DNA of 20,838 nucleotides from Cyanobacteria bacterium OH_CBB_238 (GCA_023409995.1 JAEYQN010000045.1:1-20838), one strand, 5' to 3'; positions 7,989-15,815 are shown, numbered from the stretch's first letter. Translations and numbers: made by a program. Notes: generated from the sequence alone by a model not told the origin.

Positions 7989-8002
7989 CTATAAGTATAG
8001 CA
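7989..8002 (-). promoter_or_regulatory. Extended -10 promoter of the lipoprotein gene, overlapped by a dyad
   Basis: The minus strand carries TGCTATACT at 8002-7994, a good extended -10 element, 17 bases upstream of the lipoprotein start. A perfect five-base-arm dyad (CTATA-AG-TATAG on the plus strand, 7989-8000) overlaps it and could be a repressor site. The -35 region is poor, and the implied leader is only about ten bases. Confidence 0.38.
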
Positions 8003-8008
8003 CGTTTT

Positions 8009-8716
8009 TTATAAAAATACATCAGATTCACAAATACTTTTGAATTTGCAGTGAGTGCAAGCCTTTTTCTTATGCTGAAATTCTTGTGTGGCGGGTTTTT
8101 TGCTGCTTGTGCAATAATGGATATTATTAAGAATGTTAAGAATGTTTTTTGAGGCTTCTGTTAAGTAGTTTTCATCTGCTTTAAGGCTATATTCTGCAAG
8201 CGTTTTCAGGTTTATATAATTAAACTTTATTTGATTAATGTTGGTAGCTGTTTTCTGTTGTTTTAAAATCTTATCTAAAGCAAAGATGTAGGTCTGTGTT
8301 TGCAAATCATTTTGTGGGTTTTCTGGAATATTTCCGGTTTTCCAATCATAAATTGTGTAGTGTTCTCCAGATTTAATAATTGCATCGATTCTGCCATTTA
8401 GCCACCAATACCGGTCTGTATTTTTGTTTGCTATTTTTACGTTAAAAGAATATTCACTTTCAAATAGATTAGCAGGTTTTATCTTAAGTGATAAAAAGTT
8501 ATTCCATAGTTGCAGTTCTTCAGCACTTAATGCTTTTTTTATTTTGTCTATATTGAATCCTTTTAGATAGTAATTTATGAGTGCGTGTAAGTTTTTCCCT
8601 TTTTCTGAAGATGAGTTATTTTGGGGGATTGTAATTCCTTCTTTGTACGTTAAATAAAATTTCTTTGGACACTCTTGGAATAGTTTCATCATGTTGGCGG
8701 ATATTGTGCTGTTCAT
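8009..8716 (-). CDS. Iron-sulfur PD-(D/E)XK nuclease (RecB/AddB/Cas4-like)
   Basis: This 235-residue protein has the RecB-family nuclease fold: N-terminal SxxxLFxxCPKKFYL-like region with C16, H44 in the first helix, catalytic D111 (GRIDAI), D124 and K126 (YDWKTG) and the QTQTY motif around 139-143. Three C-terminal cysteines, C220, C223 and C229, with C16 make the four-cysteine [4Fe-4S] pin seen in AddB and Cas4. The start overlaps the helicase stop as ATGA (8713-8716), and a strong GGAGG (8724-8728) precedes it, so expression is tightly coupled to the helicase. I infer that the two proteins form a DNA-end-processing complex. Cas4 itself is an alternative by fold, but there are no cas genes or CRISPR repeats here. 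The downstream lipoprotein promoter lies just beyond its stop. Confidence 0.9.
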   Translation of the reverse strand: MNSTISANMMKLFQECPKKFYLTYKEGITIPQNNSSSEKGKNLHALINYYLKGFNIDKIKKALSAEELQLWNNFLSLKIKPANLFESEYSFNVKIANKNTDRYWWLNGRIDAIIKSGEHYTIYDWKTGNIPENPQNDLQTQTYIFALDKILKQQKTATNINQIKFNYINLKTLAEYSLKADENYLTEASKNILNILNNIHYCTSSKKPATQEFQHKKKACTHCKFKSICESDVFL

Positions 8717-11700
8717 TTTTTATCCTCCATAAGTTTACTTATTATTTTGCACGGAGTTGTCTTTTTCCTTCTTCGGTAACTTTTTGAGTAAGAGAGATAA
8801 AGTTCTTCTTTAGCTCTTGTGATTCCTACATATAATAGTCTTAGTGTTTCTTCAATTTGCTCTTTTTTTATGTCTTCTGGTGATTTTCTAGTATAATTTT
8901 TGTTTAGAGATTTTATTGATTCAAAAAATATACTTTTTGCCTTTGTTTTCACCGAGGCAAAATTTGTTGAATAAAGTTCTTCCGTTAATTCAGGTATTAA
9001 TACAATATCAAACTCATCGCCTTTTGATTTGTGCATGGTCATTATGCTAATTTTGCCTTCTTTTGAGTAGTTGTTTTCCTCTTCGTCTTCAAAAAAATTA
9101 TAATTTGATTTTAGTGGTTGATCTGCCATATATGATAATTTTTCTATTGTATTTTCAGTTGTTTTATAGTTATTTAACAATCTTTTTATAATTGTAGAAA
9201 TAAGATATGTATTTGAACGTGCAACTTCGGTTTTAAAATAGTACAGACCTATTTTTAATGCGAGTTCGTTTATTGGTAAGTAAGAGAAATTGAGCCAATA
9301 ATCCATCTCCCATTTGAAAGAGTCTAAATTATCGCTGTTTTTTTCAAAGGAAATAAAAGGTGAGTTCAACTTTTTAATTTCTTCATAATCATTAGTCGTA
9401 TATGAAAATATATTATTCTCTTGAAATGCTTGCATTGTTTCAATTACAAAACTATTGTTTAAGGGTTTGTTTGTGAGTTTTATTATGGCAAATATAAGTT
9501 TAAAAATACTTCTTTGCCCCAGACAGTCTGTGCGTGTTATTGTCTTAAATCCATATTTACTCAAAAATTCATTATAATCATTGACTTGGTAATTTTGCCT
9601 TAATAAAATACCTATGGATTTATTTGGATTTTTTGTCAAAAGATTTTGTAATAGTTTAATTATAAACGTTTTTTCATCATTCTCGTTTTCAAATTCTTTG
9701 AATTCGGGGACCTTAGTTGTTGTGGGGTTAGAAGCGGTTGGCTTCATTTGGATTGCATAGAAAGCATTTTCTGTCTCCATATAGTCTTGTGTAATATCTA
9801 CTAGCTTGTTGGCAAGTGTGTATATTGACTCCGTGCATCTTTGAGAAGAGTCCATTTTTACACAATTGGATTTATCAATAAAATTTATAAAATCTTTAAT
9901 ATCAGTATTTGTAAATGTTGTGGTTATTGATTGATTAACGTCACCACATCTTATTAAATTATTATATTTACCACTCAATAGCTTTAATAAATGTTGTTGG
10001 AGCCTAGATGAATCTTGTGCTTCATCCTCAATAATATAGCGACAGATGTCTTGGTAGTAATCTAAAACATCAGGATTTTTTTCTAAAAGCTCAACAGATA
10101 ATGCAAGCATATCATCGTAGTCTATTAGATTATTTTTTCTTAATTCTTTATTGTAGTCATTGTAAAAATCTACAAAACTATTAATTTCTTTATGTTGTGA
10201 CTTTTGATTCAGTGGTACTAAGCATAATTTTATTGTTGATATGCCTTTTTCGTATTTCTCATATTCGTCTTGCTCAATATTGAGTCTTGATAAAACTTCT
10301 CTGATTATCTTTTGTCTTTCATTATCATCACAAATTTCAAAATCAGCATCTAAATTTAGTTTTGAATAATTAGAATTTTCTTTTAATATTTTTAGAGCCA
10401 ATCCGTGTATGGTACTTATATTTGGTAGCTCAACTTTATTTGAATAATAATCTCTGAGTCTTTCTTTGAAATTTCGTGCAGCAGATTCCATATATGTTAA
10501 AACGAATATATTTGCTGACTTTATTCCTCTGTCTATGAGCTTTGATATTAACGCTAATAATATGGTTGTTTTTCCTGCACCAGGAACTGCCATTATTCCC
10601 ATCAAACCTTCTTTGTATTCTAGTACAGGTTTCTGATCTTCTCTTGGAGTGATTTGTCCAGGTTTATTTGAGGTTCTTATAACTTCGTTTCTTATAAAAT
10701 AATCAAATCCATTATTTTCGTTACCTAAAGAGTCATATAAGCTGGAGTAACAATAAATCAGTTCTTCTGAACATAAAATTAGCTTTCTGAGCATTCTTGC
10801 TGTTTTTTCTTGAGTAAGCCTAAGATTGTCTTCATATGTGAATTCTTCTTTATTCCAGTCTGCATTAAATACCCAAGAGTTATATAGTGGACCAATGTCC
10901 TGTTTTTGCCATTCAATACTGGTTGTATCGAGCCAGAATTGATGTTTTGTTTTTATTTCAAAGTCTATTATTTTTTGAGGCGTTGAAACAATTATGCTAT
11001 TTTCTTCAATTTGAGTTGCTGTTGCTGGATTTTCGCTTATTATACTGTTTTCAAGTTGAAGTATAAATTCTTTTTTTAGTTGTTCCGTTTGTTCATTAAA
11101 AGCTTTTTCAAAGTCGTTTACTTCTTTAAGCAAGAAACTGTATTTTTTTGTGTCTAGCTTGCTTGCTTTTTTGTATAAAAATTTTTCGTAAATAAACAAA
11201 AGTTGTGCGGATATTTTATCTTTAGTTATTGATTTAAGTATATTAACTAAGTTGTTATATTTTTTATTGTGTTCTGGGTTTTTAAATTCATATTCTGGGA
11301 GTATCCCGTTTTCTTCAAAGAGTTTGATTATTCCAATTGAGTATTTTATAGGGATGTTTAGCAAGTTCCTAAAAATACTTTTAATTTCGTGTTGTTCTAT
11401 TTTTATGTTCCAATCTTGATTAACGAGTTTAACGATTGTCAAGGCTGTCTTGATTATGTTAGAATCTGCGAGCTTTTCACTACCACTTATTATCTGATAC
11501 TTTATTTCTTCTTTTTTAAGTGATTCTTCTAAATAAAACCTGAGAGAGTCATCAATAATTGGCGTTACTATGCATAGATTTTGTGCCTTTTCGCCATGTG
11601 ATATCTGTTTTTTTATTTCCGTAAGTGCTGAGTCGATCATTTCTAGTCTTTTATTCTTTTCACAGAAATTCATATGTTTTATTTGAGTCTTTTTTCCAGC

Positions 11701-12546
11701 TTGCATGTTTGTAAACAAGTTATGGGCATCCTGTGAGATAGTGTCGTTTGAGTCAAGTTTTTTTGCATTTTGGTTAAAGAGTTTTTCGAATTGAAATACT
11801 CCTGTTTTGTAAGCACTTAAGTAACCACACCTGGAACCACCGATTGTATCATATGCAATATAAACGTCTTTTAATTGTTTACCTATGTGTTCAATAAATT
11901 TCCAGTTTGCATAAGTTATTTCATCTGCATCGTCTATAAATAAATATTTTATTTGGCTGAAATAGTCAGTATTTGAATATATATAGGGGAATATTGAAAG
12001 CTGTCTTAAATAATCAAAGCTTCTCTTTTCTAATGTTATAAGTTTGTAATTGTCTAATGCTTTTTTTGAGTCTTCCGAGAAGGTTTCTTTTAATATTTTT
12101 GACCGTTTTTCTACTTCTTCATCTGAGAGCATATTTTGAAGGGTAAGAGAATATCTCCTAAACAGTTGATGAAGAAGATTTATCTTTGATAGATAATCTT
12201 TAAATCCAACTTTTCTAACCGCAAGTTTCATAATATATTGTGAAGTTTCTAATCCACAAAGATTTGGTAGTACTTTTGGAATGCCTATATTTATTTGTTC
12301 TTCTACAATTGGCCAGTTGTCAGATATGGCATTGTAACAAAGTCCATAAAAAGTATGAATGTTTGGTTTTGTTATTGTTTCCGATTGTGTTTTCTTCTTA
12401 ACTTTTTCAATGAAATCTTGTTTTTTGTAGGAGTTTAAAGTGATAACCAGAATTTCTTCAGGCTTTACTCCCTTGTCGAGAAGATTTACGTATTCATCGA
12501 TAAGAATTTGGGTTTTATTTGATCTTATACTTCCTTCAATAAGCAT
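8713..12546 (-). CDS. Tandem SF1 (UvrD/AddA-like) helicase, degenerate half plus active half
   Basis: I use the ATG at 12546 (1277 residues): GGGAG at 12552-12556 lies five bases upstream, whereas the in-frame GTG at 12552 overlaps that site. The C-terminal half (about 630-1277) has every SF1A motif: Q-like TPREDQ, Walker A PGAGKTT (655-661), STIHG, motif II EDEAQD (840-845), CGDVNQS, TMHKSKGDEFD and RLLYVGITRAKE (arginine finger R1244). The N-terminal half (about 1-600) echoes the same order in degraded form: GSIRSNKT (5-12) for Walker A, NIHTFYG (62-68), FIDDADE (203-209) for motif II and YDTIGGSRCGYLSA for motif III. AddB and AdnA likewise carry decayed helicase halves. With the coupled Fe-S nuclease this suggests an AddAB-like break-resection enzyme with its motors fused. 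A plain UvrD paralog would be about 700 residues. Confidence 0.88.
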   Translation of the reverse strand: MLIEGSIRSNKTQILIDEYVNLLDKGVKPEEILVITLNSYKKQDFIEKVKKKTQSETITKPNIHTFYGLCYNAISDNWPIVEEQINIGIPKVLPNLCGLETSQYIMKLAVRKVGFKDYLSKINLLHQLFRRYSLTLQNMLSDEEVEKRSKILKETFSEDSKKALDNYKLITLEKRSFDYLRQLSIFPYIYSNTDYFSQIKYLFIDDADEITYANWKFIEHIGKQLKDVYIAYDTIGGSRCGYLSAYKTGVFQFEKLFNQNAKKLDSNDTISQDAHNLFTNMQAGKKTQIKHMNFCEKNKRLEMIDSALTEIKKQISHGEKAQNLCIVTPIIDDSLRFYLEESLKKEEIKYQIISGSEKLADSNIIKTALTIVKLVNQDWNIKIEQHEIKSIFRNLLNIPIKYSIGIIKLFEENGILPEYEFKNPEHNKKYNNLVNILKSITKDKISAQLLFIYEKFLYKKASKLDTKKYSFLLKEVNDFEKAFNEQTEQLKKEFILQLENSIISENPATATQIEENSIIVSTPQKIIDFEIKTKHQFWLDTTSIEWQKQDIGPLYNSWVFNADWNKEEFTYEDNLRLTQEKTARMLRKLILCSEELIYCYSSLYDSLGNENNGFDYFIRNEVIRTSNKPGQITPREDQKPVLEYKEGLMGIMAVPGAGKTTILLALISKLIDRGIKSANIFVLTYMESAARNFKERLRDYYSNKVELPNISTIHGLALKILKENSNYSKLNLDADFEICDDNERQKIIREVLSRLNIEQDEYEKYEKGISTIKLCLVPLNQKSQHKEINSFVDFYNDYNKELRKNNLIDYDDMLALSVELLEKNPDVLDYYQDICRYIIEDEAQDSSRLQQHLLKLLSGKYNNLIRCGDVNQSITTTFTNTDIKDFINFIDKSNCVKMDSSQRCTESIYTLANKLVDITQDYMETENAFYAIQMKPTASNPTTTKVPEFKEFENENDEKTFIIKLLQNLLTKNPNKSIGILLRQNYQVNDYNEFLSKYGFKTITRTDCLGQRSIFKLIFAIIKLTNKPLNNSFVIETMQAFQENNIFSYTTNDYEEIKKLNSPFISFEKNSDNLDSFKWEMDYWLNFSYLPINELALKIGLYYFKTEVARSNTYLISTIIKRLLNNYKTTENTIEKLSYMADQPLKSNYNFFEDEEENNYSKEGKISIMTMHKSKGDEFDIVLIPELTEELYSTNFASVKTKAKSIFFESIKSLNKNYTRKSPEDIKKEQIEETLRLLYVGITRAKEELYLSYSKSYRRRKKTTPCKIISKLMEDKK

Positions 12547-12562
12547 TGCCACTCCCAGCTTG

Positions 12563-12592
12563 ATTGTATCATCACCCTTTGCTAAAAATCAA
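12563..12592 (-). promoter_or_regulatory. Predicted promoter of the helicase-nuclease operon
   Basis: On the minus strand TTGATT (12592-12587), an 18-base spacer and TACAAT (12568-12563) precede the helicase start. The predicted transcript start near 12556 would leave only about ten leader bases, ending at the Shine-Dalgarno. Fair match, tentative. Confidence 0.33.
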
Positions 12593-12696
12593 TGATAATA
12601 AGTAGCTAAAGGCTTTTGTTTTTCCAAGAAGTGTTAAGAAATGTTTCTGTAAATGGCCGGATTTTAAATTTGTCTTAATAAAGCTTAATGCATGGA

Positions 12697-12725
12697 TTGC
12701 AAAAGTATATATTAGGTGATATATT
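12697..12725 (+). promoter_or_regulatory. Predicted sigma-70 promoter of the group-2 sigma factor
   Basis: TTGCAA (12697-12702), a 17-base spacer and TATATT (12720-12725) match consensus 4/6 and 5/6. The start would be near 12733, leaving a leader of almost 150 bases. A seven-base-arm inverted repeat (GATATAT...ATATATC, 12718-12736) covers the -10 and start region and may bind a regulator, though in AT-rich DNA it could be chance. Confidence 0.42.
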
Positions 12726-12879
12726 AAATATATATCAATTTGCTTAGTTTGTGTATTTATCTGTGTGAAAGACCAAGAGCTGCTTTAAAAGCCTATGTTT
12801 GTGCTGAAAAAAGCCTGCTTAATATGGTCAAATTATTGTGACTGTTTGTGTGTATTTAATTAATATAGGAGACTTATTA

Positions 12880-13773
12880 ATGGGTGTAAACAATGTGTTT
12901 AGAACAAATCCTGCTAAAAATCTTACGATTCCTTCTTGTGGTGATGAAACACTTAATTATTATGTCAAAGAAATTTCAAAGTACAAAAACCTTTCGGCTG
13001 AAGAAGAAATAATGTTGGCAAAAAGCGCAAAAGAAGGTTCATTTGATGCAAAACAAATTTTGATTCAAGCAAATTTAAAGCTTGTTGTTAATATTGCAAA
13101 AAAAATAGTTCATGTCAGTAGCTTGCCAATGATTGATCTTGTTCAGGAAGGAAATCTTGGGTTAATGGTTGCAGTTGATAAATTTAATTACAAATTAGGT
13201 TATAGATTTTCCACATATGCTTCTTGGTGGATTAAGCAGGCTATTTTTAAGGCTATATCAGAACAATCTCATAGCATGAAGATACCTGTTTATATACAAG
13301 AAACTCTTTCTAAGTTTTCAAAAATAAAATCTGAAATGGAGCAAAAGAAAAATTGCAGTGTAAAAATTGACGAGGTTGCAAAAAAAATGAATATGGATGC
13401 AGCTAAAATTGATACCTACCTAAATGCTTATTCTAAAACATTATCCTTAGATGCTGATTACGACTCAAATGGTCAAGGTGATATGTGTTTGGCTGATATT
13501 ATTGAAGACAAAAGAGTCTCTGTTCAAAATCAAGTTGAGTATGATGCTCTTCAAAATGATATTTATGAATTATTGGATACACTTAAGGAGCGTGAACAAA
13601 ATGTTATCAGGCTGAGATTTGGTCTTGGTGATGTAAAAAAGCAAACGTTAGAAGAGATAGGGCGTTTGTATGGCGTTACAAAAGAATGTATTAGACAAAC
13701 TGAATCGAGAGCCTTAAAAAAGCTTAAGAATAACCAGTTTGGGGCTGCCCTATTCGCTGCATACCTAGTTTAA
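12880..13773 (+). CDS. RpoD-family (group 2) RNA polymerase sigma factor
   Basis: I choose the ATG at 12880 because AGGAGA (12867-12872) lies seven bases upstream; an upstream GTG at 12838 has no such site. The 297-residue protein lacks region 1.1, has region 1.2 from about residue 22, a strongly conserved region 2 (DLVQEGNLGLMVAVDKF and FSTYASWWIKQ, with W116-W117 for promoter melting), region 3 (about 140-210) and region 4 (about 225-283), whose GVTKECIRQ keeps E269, R272 and Q273 for -35 contact. At the position of RpoD T440, a -10 contact, there is F123, which is unusual. The size and absence of region 1.1 fit the group-2 sigma factors abundant in Cyanobacteria. A strong terminator follows. 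No anti-sigma factor is adjacent. Confidence 0.93.
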   Translation: MGVNNVFRTNPAKNLTIPSCGDETLNYYVKEISKYKNLSAEEEIMLAKSAKEGSFDAKQILIQANLKLVVNIAKKIVHVSSLPMIDLVQEGNLGLMVAVDKFNYKLGYRFSTYASWWIKQAIFKAISEQSHSMKIPVYIQETLSKFSKIKSEMEQKKNCSVKIDEVAKKMNMDAAKIDTYLNAYSKTLSLDADYDSNGQGDMCLADIIEDKRVSVQNQVEYDALQNDIYELLDTLKEREQNVIRLRFGLGDVKKQTLEEIGRLYGVTKECIRQTESRALKKLKNNQFGAALFAAYLV

Positions 13774-13777
13774 TGCT

Positions 13778-13814
13778 TAATAAAGCGCTTCCGATATACG
13801 GAAGTGCTTTATTA
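13778..13814 (+). terminator. Strong hairpin terminator after the sigma-factor gene
   Basis: A 16-base stem (13778-13793 with 13799-13814, one G-T pair) with a five-base ATATA loop begins five bases after the sigma-factor stop. The 3' arm contains TTTATTA rather than a separate long U-tract. It separates the sigma gene from the S1 cluster. Confidence 0.82.
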
Positions 13815-13861
13815 ATATATGTGAAGATTTATTTTAAAAAATGTGTACTTTTTTCCAAATT

Positions 13862-13870
13862 TGATATAAT
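13862..13870 (+). promoter_or_regulatory. Extended -10 promoter of the S1 cluster
   Basis: TGATATAAT is a perfect extended -10 element (TG-N-TATAAT, with TATAAT at 13865-13870). There is no good -35 at 17 bases (TGTGTA), which extended -10 promoters tolerate. The start would be near 13877, about 30 bases before the S1 start codon. Confidence 0.6.
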
Positions 13871-13906
13871 TACAAAAAAGAAGAGATAGTATTGGAGTAC
13901 ATCAGA

Positions 13907-14968
13907 ATGAACGTGGAACAAAAGTTTACGGATAACGAGTTCGAGTCACTACTTTCGAAATATGATTATAGTTTTCAAAAAGGTGATTTGGTTAAAGGAA
14001 TAGTCTGTTCCTACGATTCAGAAGGAGTAATTGTTGATATCGGTGCAAAAACTTCCGCAATGGTTCCTTCTAGAGAAGCCAAGGTTAGTATTGATACTCC
14101 GGTAGAAAAAACTCTTGAAAAAGGAAAAGAATACGAATTTCTCATTATAAAAGAAGAAGATGAAGAGGGAAGATTTACTCTTTCATATAAAAAAGTTGCG
14201 ATGGCATACAATTGGCGAGAACTTGAAGACCTTAAGGCTTCTGATTCTACAGTTGAAGGTACTGTTGTTTCTGTTGTAAAAGGCGGTATCCTTGTTGAAG
14301 TGAAGGGTGTCAGAGGATTTGTTCCTTCAAGTCATCTAAGAGCAAAATCAATTGAAAATATCATTGGTGAAAAAATTGACCTTAAAATATTAACAATGGA
14401 TGTCCAACAAGGTAACTTTATATTGTCCAATAGAAAAGTCTATACGGATGATAAAGAAGAAAGCAAGCGTGATACTTTTGCCCAAATAGAAGTTGGCAAA
14501 GTTGTGAAAGGTGAAGTCGTCAGAATTACTGATTTTGGAGCCTTTATTGATATTGGTGGTGTTGATGGATTACTTCCTTTATCTCAAATTTCTTGGAGAT
14601 GGGTAGATCATCCATCTGATATATTGAAAATTAATGATATTGTTAATGTTGAAGTAATTGGCATTGATCATGATAAACAAAGAGTTAGCTTAAGTCTTAA
14701 AAACCTTGAGAAAGATCCTTGGATAGAAGCTAAGAGTCAAATCAAAGAAGGCGACAAAATCGAAGGTATTGTTACCAGAATCAAGCATTTTGGAGCATTT
14801 GTTGAGGTTTTTGCAGGTGTTGAGGCTCTTTTACCAAACAATGAATTAGTTGATTTCCAAAATCAAAAAGGAACGATATTAAAAATTGGCGACAAAATTA
14901 GTACAACAATTTTAAAATTTAATCCTGATGATAGAAGAATAAGTTTAAGTATTAAATCCGAAGAGTAA
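13907..14968 (+). CDS. rpsA: Ribosomal protein S1 homolog with four S1 domains
   Basis: The ATG at 13907 is preferred; TTGGAG at 13892-13897 then serves as its Shine-Dalgarno, nine bases away, rather than as a TTG start. The 353-residue protein has four OB-fold S1 RNA-binding domains at about 23-96, 111-177, 195-266 and 280-350. Domain 3 is the most canonical (GEVVRITDFGAFIDIGG). The opening FTDNEFESLLSKYDYSF and VDIGAKTSA resemble cyanobacterial S1, although those, as I recall, have three domains. S1 binds mRNA on the 30S subunit and helps initiation on messages with weak Shine-Dalgarno sites, several of which occur in this window. It heads a cluster with a P-loop kinase (eight-base gap) and S21. 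A non-ribosomal S1-domain RNA-binding protein is the alternative. Confidence 0.9.
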   Translation: MNVEQKFTDNEFESLLSKYDYSFQKGDLVKGIVCSYDSEGVIVDIGAKTSAMVPSREAKVSIDTPVEKTLEKGKEYEFLIIKEEDEEGRFTLSYKKVAMAYNWRELEDLKASDSTVEGTVVSVVKGGILVEVKGVRGFVPSSHLRAKSIENIIGEKIDLKILTMDVQQGNFILSNRKVYTDDKEESKRDTFAQIEVGKVVKGEVVRITDFGAFIDIGGVDGLLPLSQISWRWVDHPSDILKINDIVNVEVIGIDHDKQRVSLSLKNLEKDPWIEAKSQIKEGDKIEGIVTRIKHFGAFVEVFAGVEALLPNNELVDFQNQKGTILKIGDKISTTILKFNPDDRRISLSIKSEE

Positions 14969-14976
14969 TTCTTTTG

Positions 14977-15510
14977 ATGGCTAATAGAATCATAACTATT
15001 TCTGGAAAGCAGTTTTCTGGTAAAGATGTTGTTGCAAAAATGCTCATTAGCCATTTTACTTCGTTTAGGAGACTTGCTTTGGGTGATGCGATAAAACTGG
15101 AGTATTCTAAACGAAAAGGTTTGGATTTATCAGAAATAGAGAAAAATAAGCATATTTATAGGCCAGATTTAATAGCTTTAGGGGATTGGGGGCGATCAAT
15201 TGATCCAGACTATTGGATTAAGTCAGTTGTGAATACTCCTGGGGATCTTGTTGTTCCTGATTTGAGAATGCCCAGAGAATACGAGGTTTTTCGGGCAAGT
15301 AATTCATTCTCTATTCGGGTAGAAGCTTCAATCGAAGCAAGATCAAAACGTGGAATTATTGTTAATTCCGATGATATAACTGAAACCGCCTTGGATAGTA
15401 GTAATTGGGATTATATGATTTTTAACAATGGCACGTATGAAGAACTTAGCAAAATAGTTGATGATCTTTGTCCTCTTATCAAAACCAGATTGAATATTGG
15501 GCAAGCCTAA
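14977..15510 (+). CDS. P-loop small-molecule kinase (phosphomevalonate/nucleotide kinase-like)
   Basis: The 177-residue protein starts with a strand and the P-loop GKQFSGKD (10-17), a variant Walker A like that of animal-type phosphomevalonate kinase and phage dNMP kinases (GKxxSGKD). A YRPDLIALGDWGRSIDPDYW segment at 61-80 is the most conserved-looking part, and VVPDLRMPREYE (92-103) contains a likely catalytic or lid arginine. It is probably a nucleotide-type monophosphate kinase; a mevalonate role is unlikely if this lineage uses the MEP pathway (general knowledge). I prefer the ATG at 14977 to the adjacent TTG. It begins eight bases after the S1 stop with only weak AAGAG upstream, so it is probably coupled to S1. 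The cmk-rpsA pairing of other bacteria is an analogous neighbourhood, but the P-loop differs from Cmk. Confidence 0.78.
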   Translation: MANRIITISGKQFSGKDVVAKMLISHFTSFRRLALGDAIKLEYSKRKGLDLSEIEKNKHIYRPDLIALGDWGRSIDPDYWIKSVVNTPGDLVVPDLRMPREYEVFRASNSFSIRVEASIEARSKRGIIVNSDDITETALDSSNWDYMIFNNGTYEELSKIVDDLCPLIKTRLNIGQA

Positions 15511-15539
15511 ATATTTTTTATTTATTAACGAAAAAATAC

Positions 15540-15568
15540 TTGAAATCAAAAAATGTGCGTGATACGAT
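15540..15568 (+). promoter_or_regulatory. Predicted promoter of rpsU
   Basis: TTGAAA (15540-15545), a 17-base spacer and TACGAT (15563-15568) with TG one base upstream of the -10 give 5/6 and 4/6 matches. The start near 15575 leaves about 50 leader bases. It lies 30 bases past the kinase stop, so rpsU can be transcribed alone. Confidence 0.5.
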
Positions 15569-15625
15569 TCATTTGTCGATATTGTAGTTCGAAACATTAA
15601 TTTATATAAAGGTGGTGAAAAAATA

Positions 15626-15799
15626 ATGCCAGAAATCAGAGTAGGCGAAAATGAGAGTATCGAAAGCGCACTAAAAAGATTCAAGAAGAAAATCCAAAAA
15701 GCGGGAATTTTGTCTGAAATTAAGCGTAGAGAACGTTACGAGAAGCCAAGTATTAAAAGAAAACGTAAGTCTGAAGCAGCTCGCAAAAGACGTGTTTAG
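15626..15799 (+). CDS. rpsU: 30S ribosomal protein S21
   Basis: A 57-residue, very basic protein: it opens [20 protein letters not shown], continues through [21 protein letters not shown] and ends in the lysine/arginine-rich [14 protein letters not shown]. This is the typical S21 pattern and length. S21 sits on the 30S platform near the anti-Shine-Dalgarno end of 16S rRNA and aids initiation. AGGTGGTG at 15610-15617 precedes the ATG by eight bases, a strong ribosome-binding site. It is followed by a hairpin terminator. The grouping with S1, the other protein acting at the mRNA entry to initiation, is functionally coherent. Confidence 0.95.
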   Translation: MPEIRVGENESIESALKRFKKKIQKAGILSEIKRRERYEKPSIKRKRKSEAARKRRV

Positions 15800-15815
15800 T
15801 TTTTAATAAGTATGA

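Larger units (their letters stand above)
12553..12879. other. Divergent intergenic region between helicase and sigma-factor genes
   Basis: This 327-base gap is the longest without a gene. It holds the predicted helicase promoter at one end, a predicted sigma-factor promoter at 12697-12725 and a leader of roughly 150 bases before the sigma-factor start. An AT-rich dyad at 12718-12736 overlaps that promoter. I see no small ORF with a good ribosome-binding site, no terminator and no recognisable riboswitch in it. Confidence 0.6.

Noticed and set aside
8009..8716. Nuclease as a Cas4 of a CRISPR system
   Set aside because: The fold and iron-sulfur cysteines fit Cas4, but there are no repeats or cas genes, and the coupling to an SF1 helicase points to AddB/RecB-type repair.
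12781..12840. Small RNA or riboswitch in the sigma-factor leader
   Set aside because: Only a five-base GCTTT/AAAGC stem is visible; no conserved riboswitch elements are recognisable.
12838..12879. Longer sigma factor starting at a GTG at 12838
   Set aside because: The extra 14 residues lack conservation, and AGGAGA is placed for the ATG at 12880.
14977..15510. Calling the kinase phosphomevalonate kinase or cytidylate kinase outright
   Set aside because: The P-loop resembles the former and the neighbourhood the latter, but neither substrate can be shown from sequence alone.
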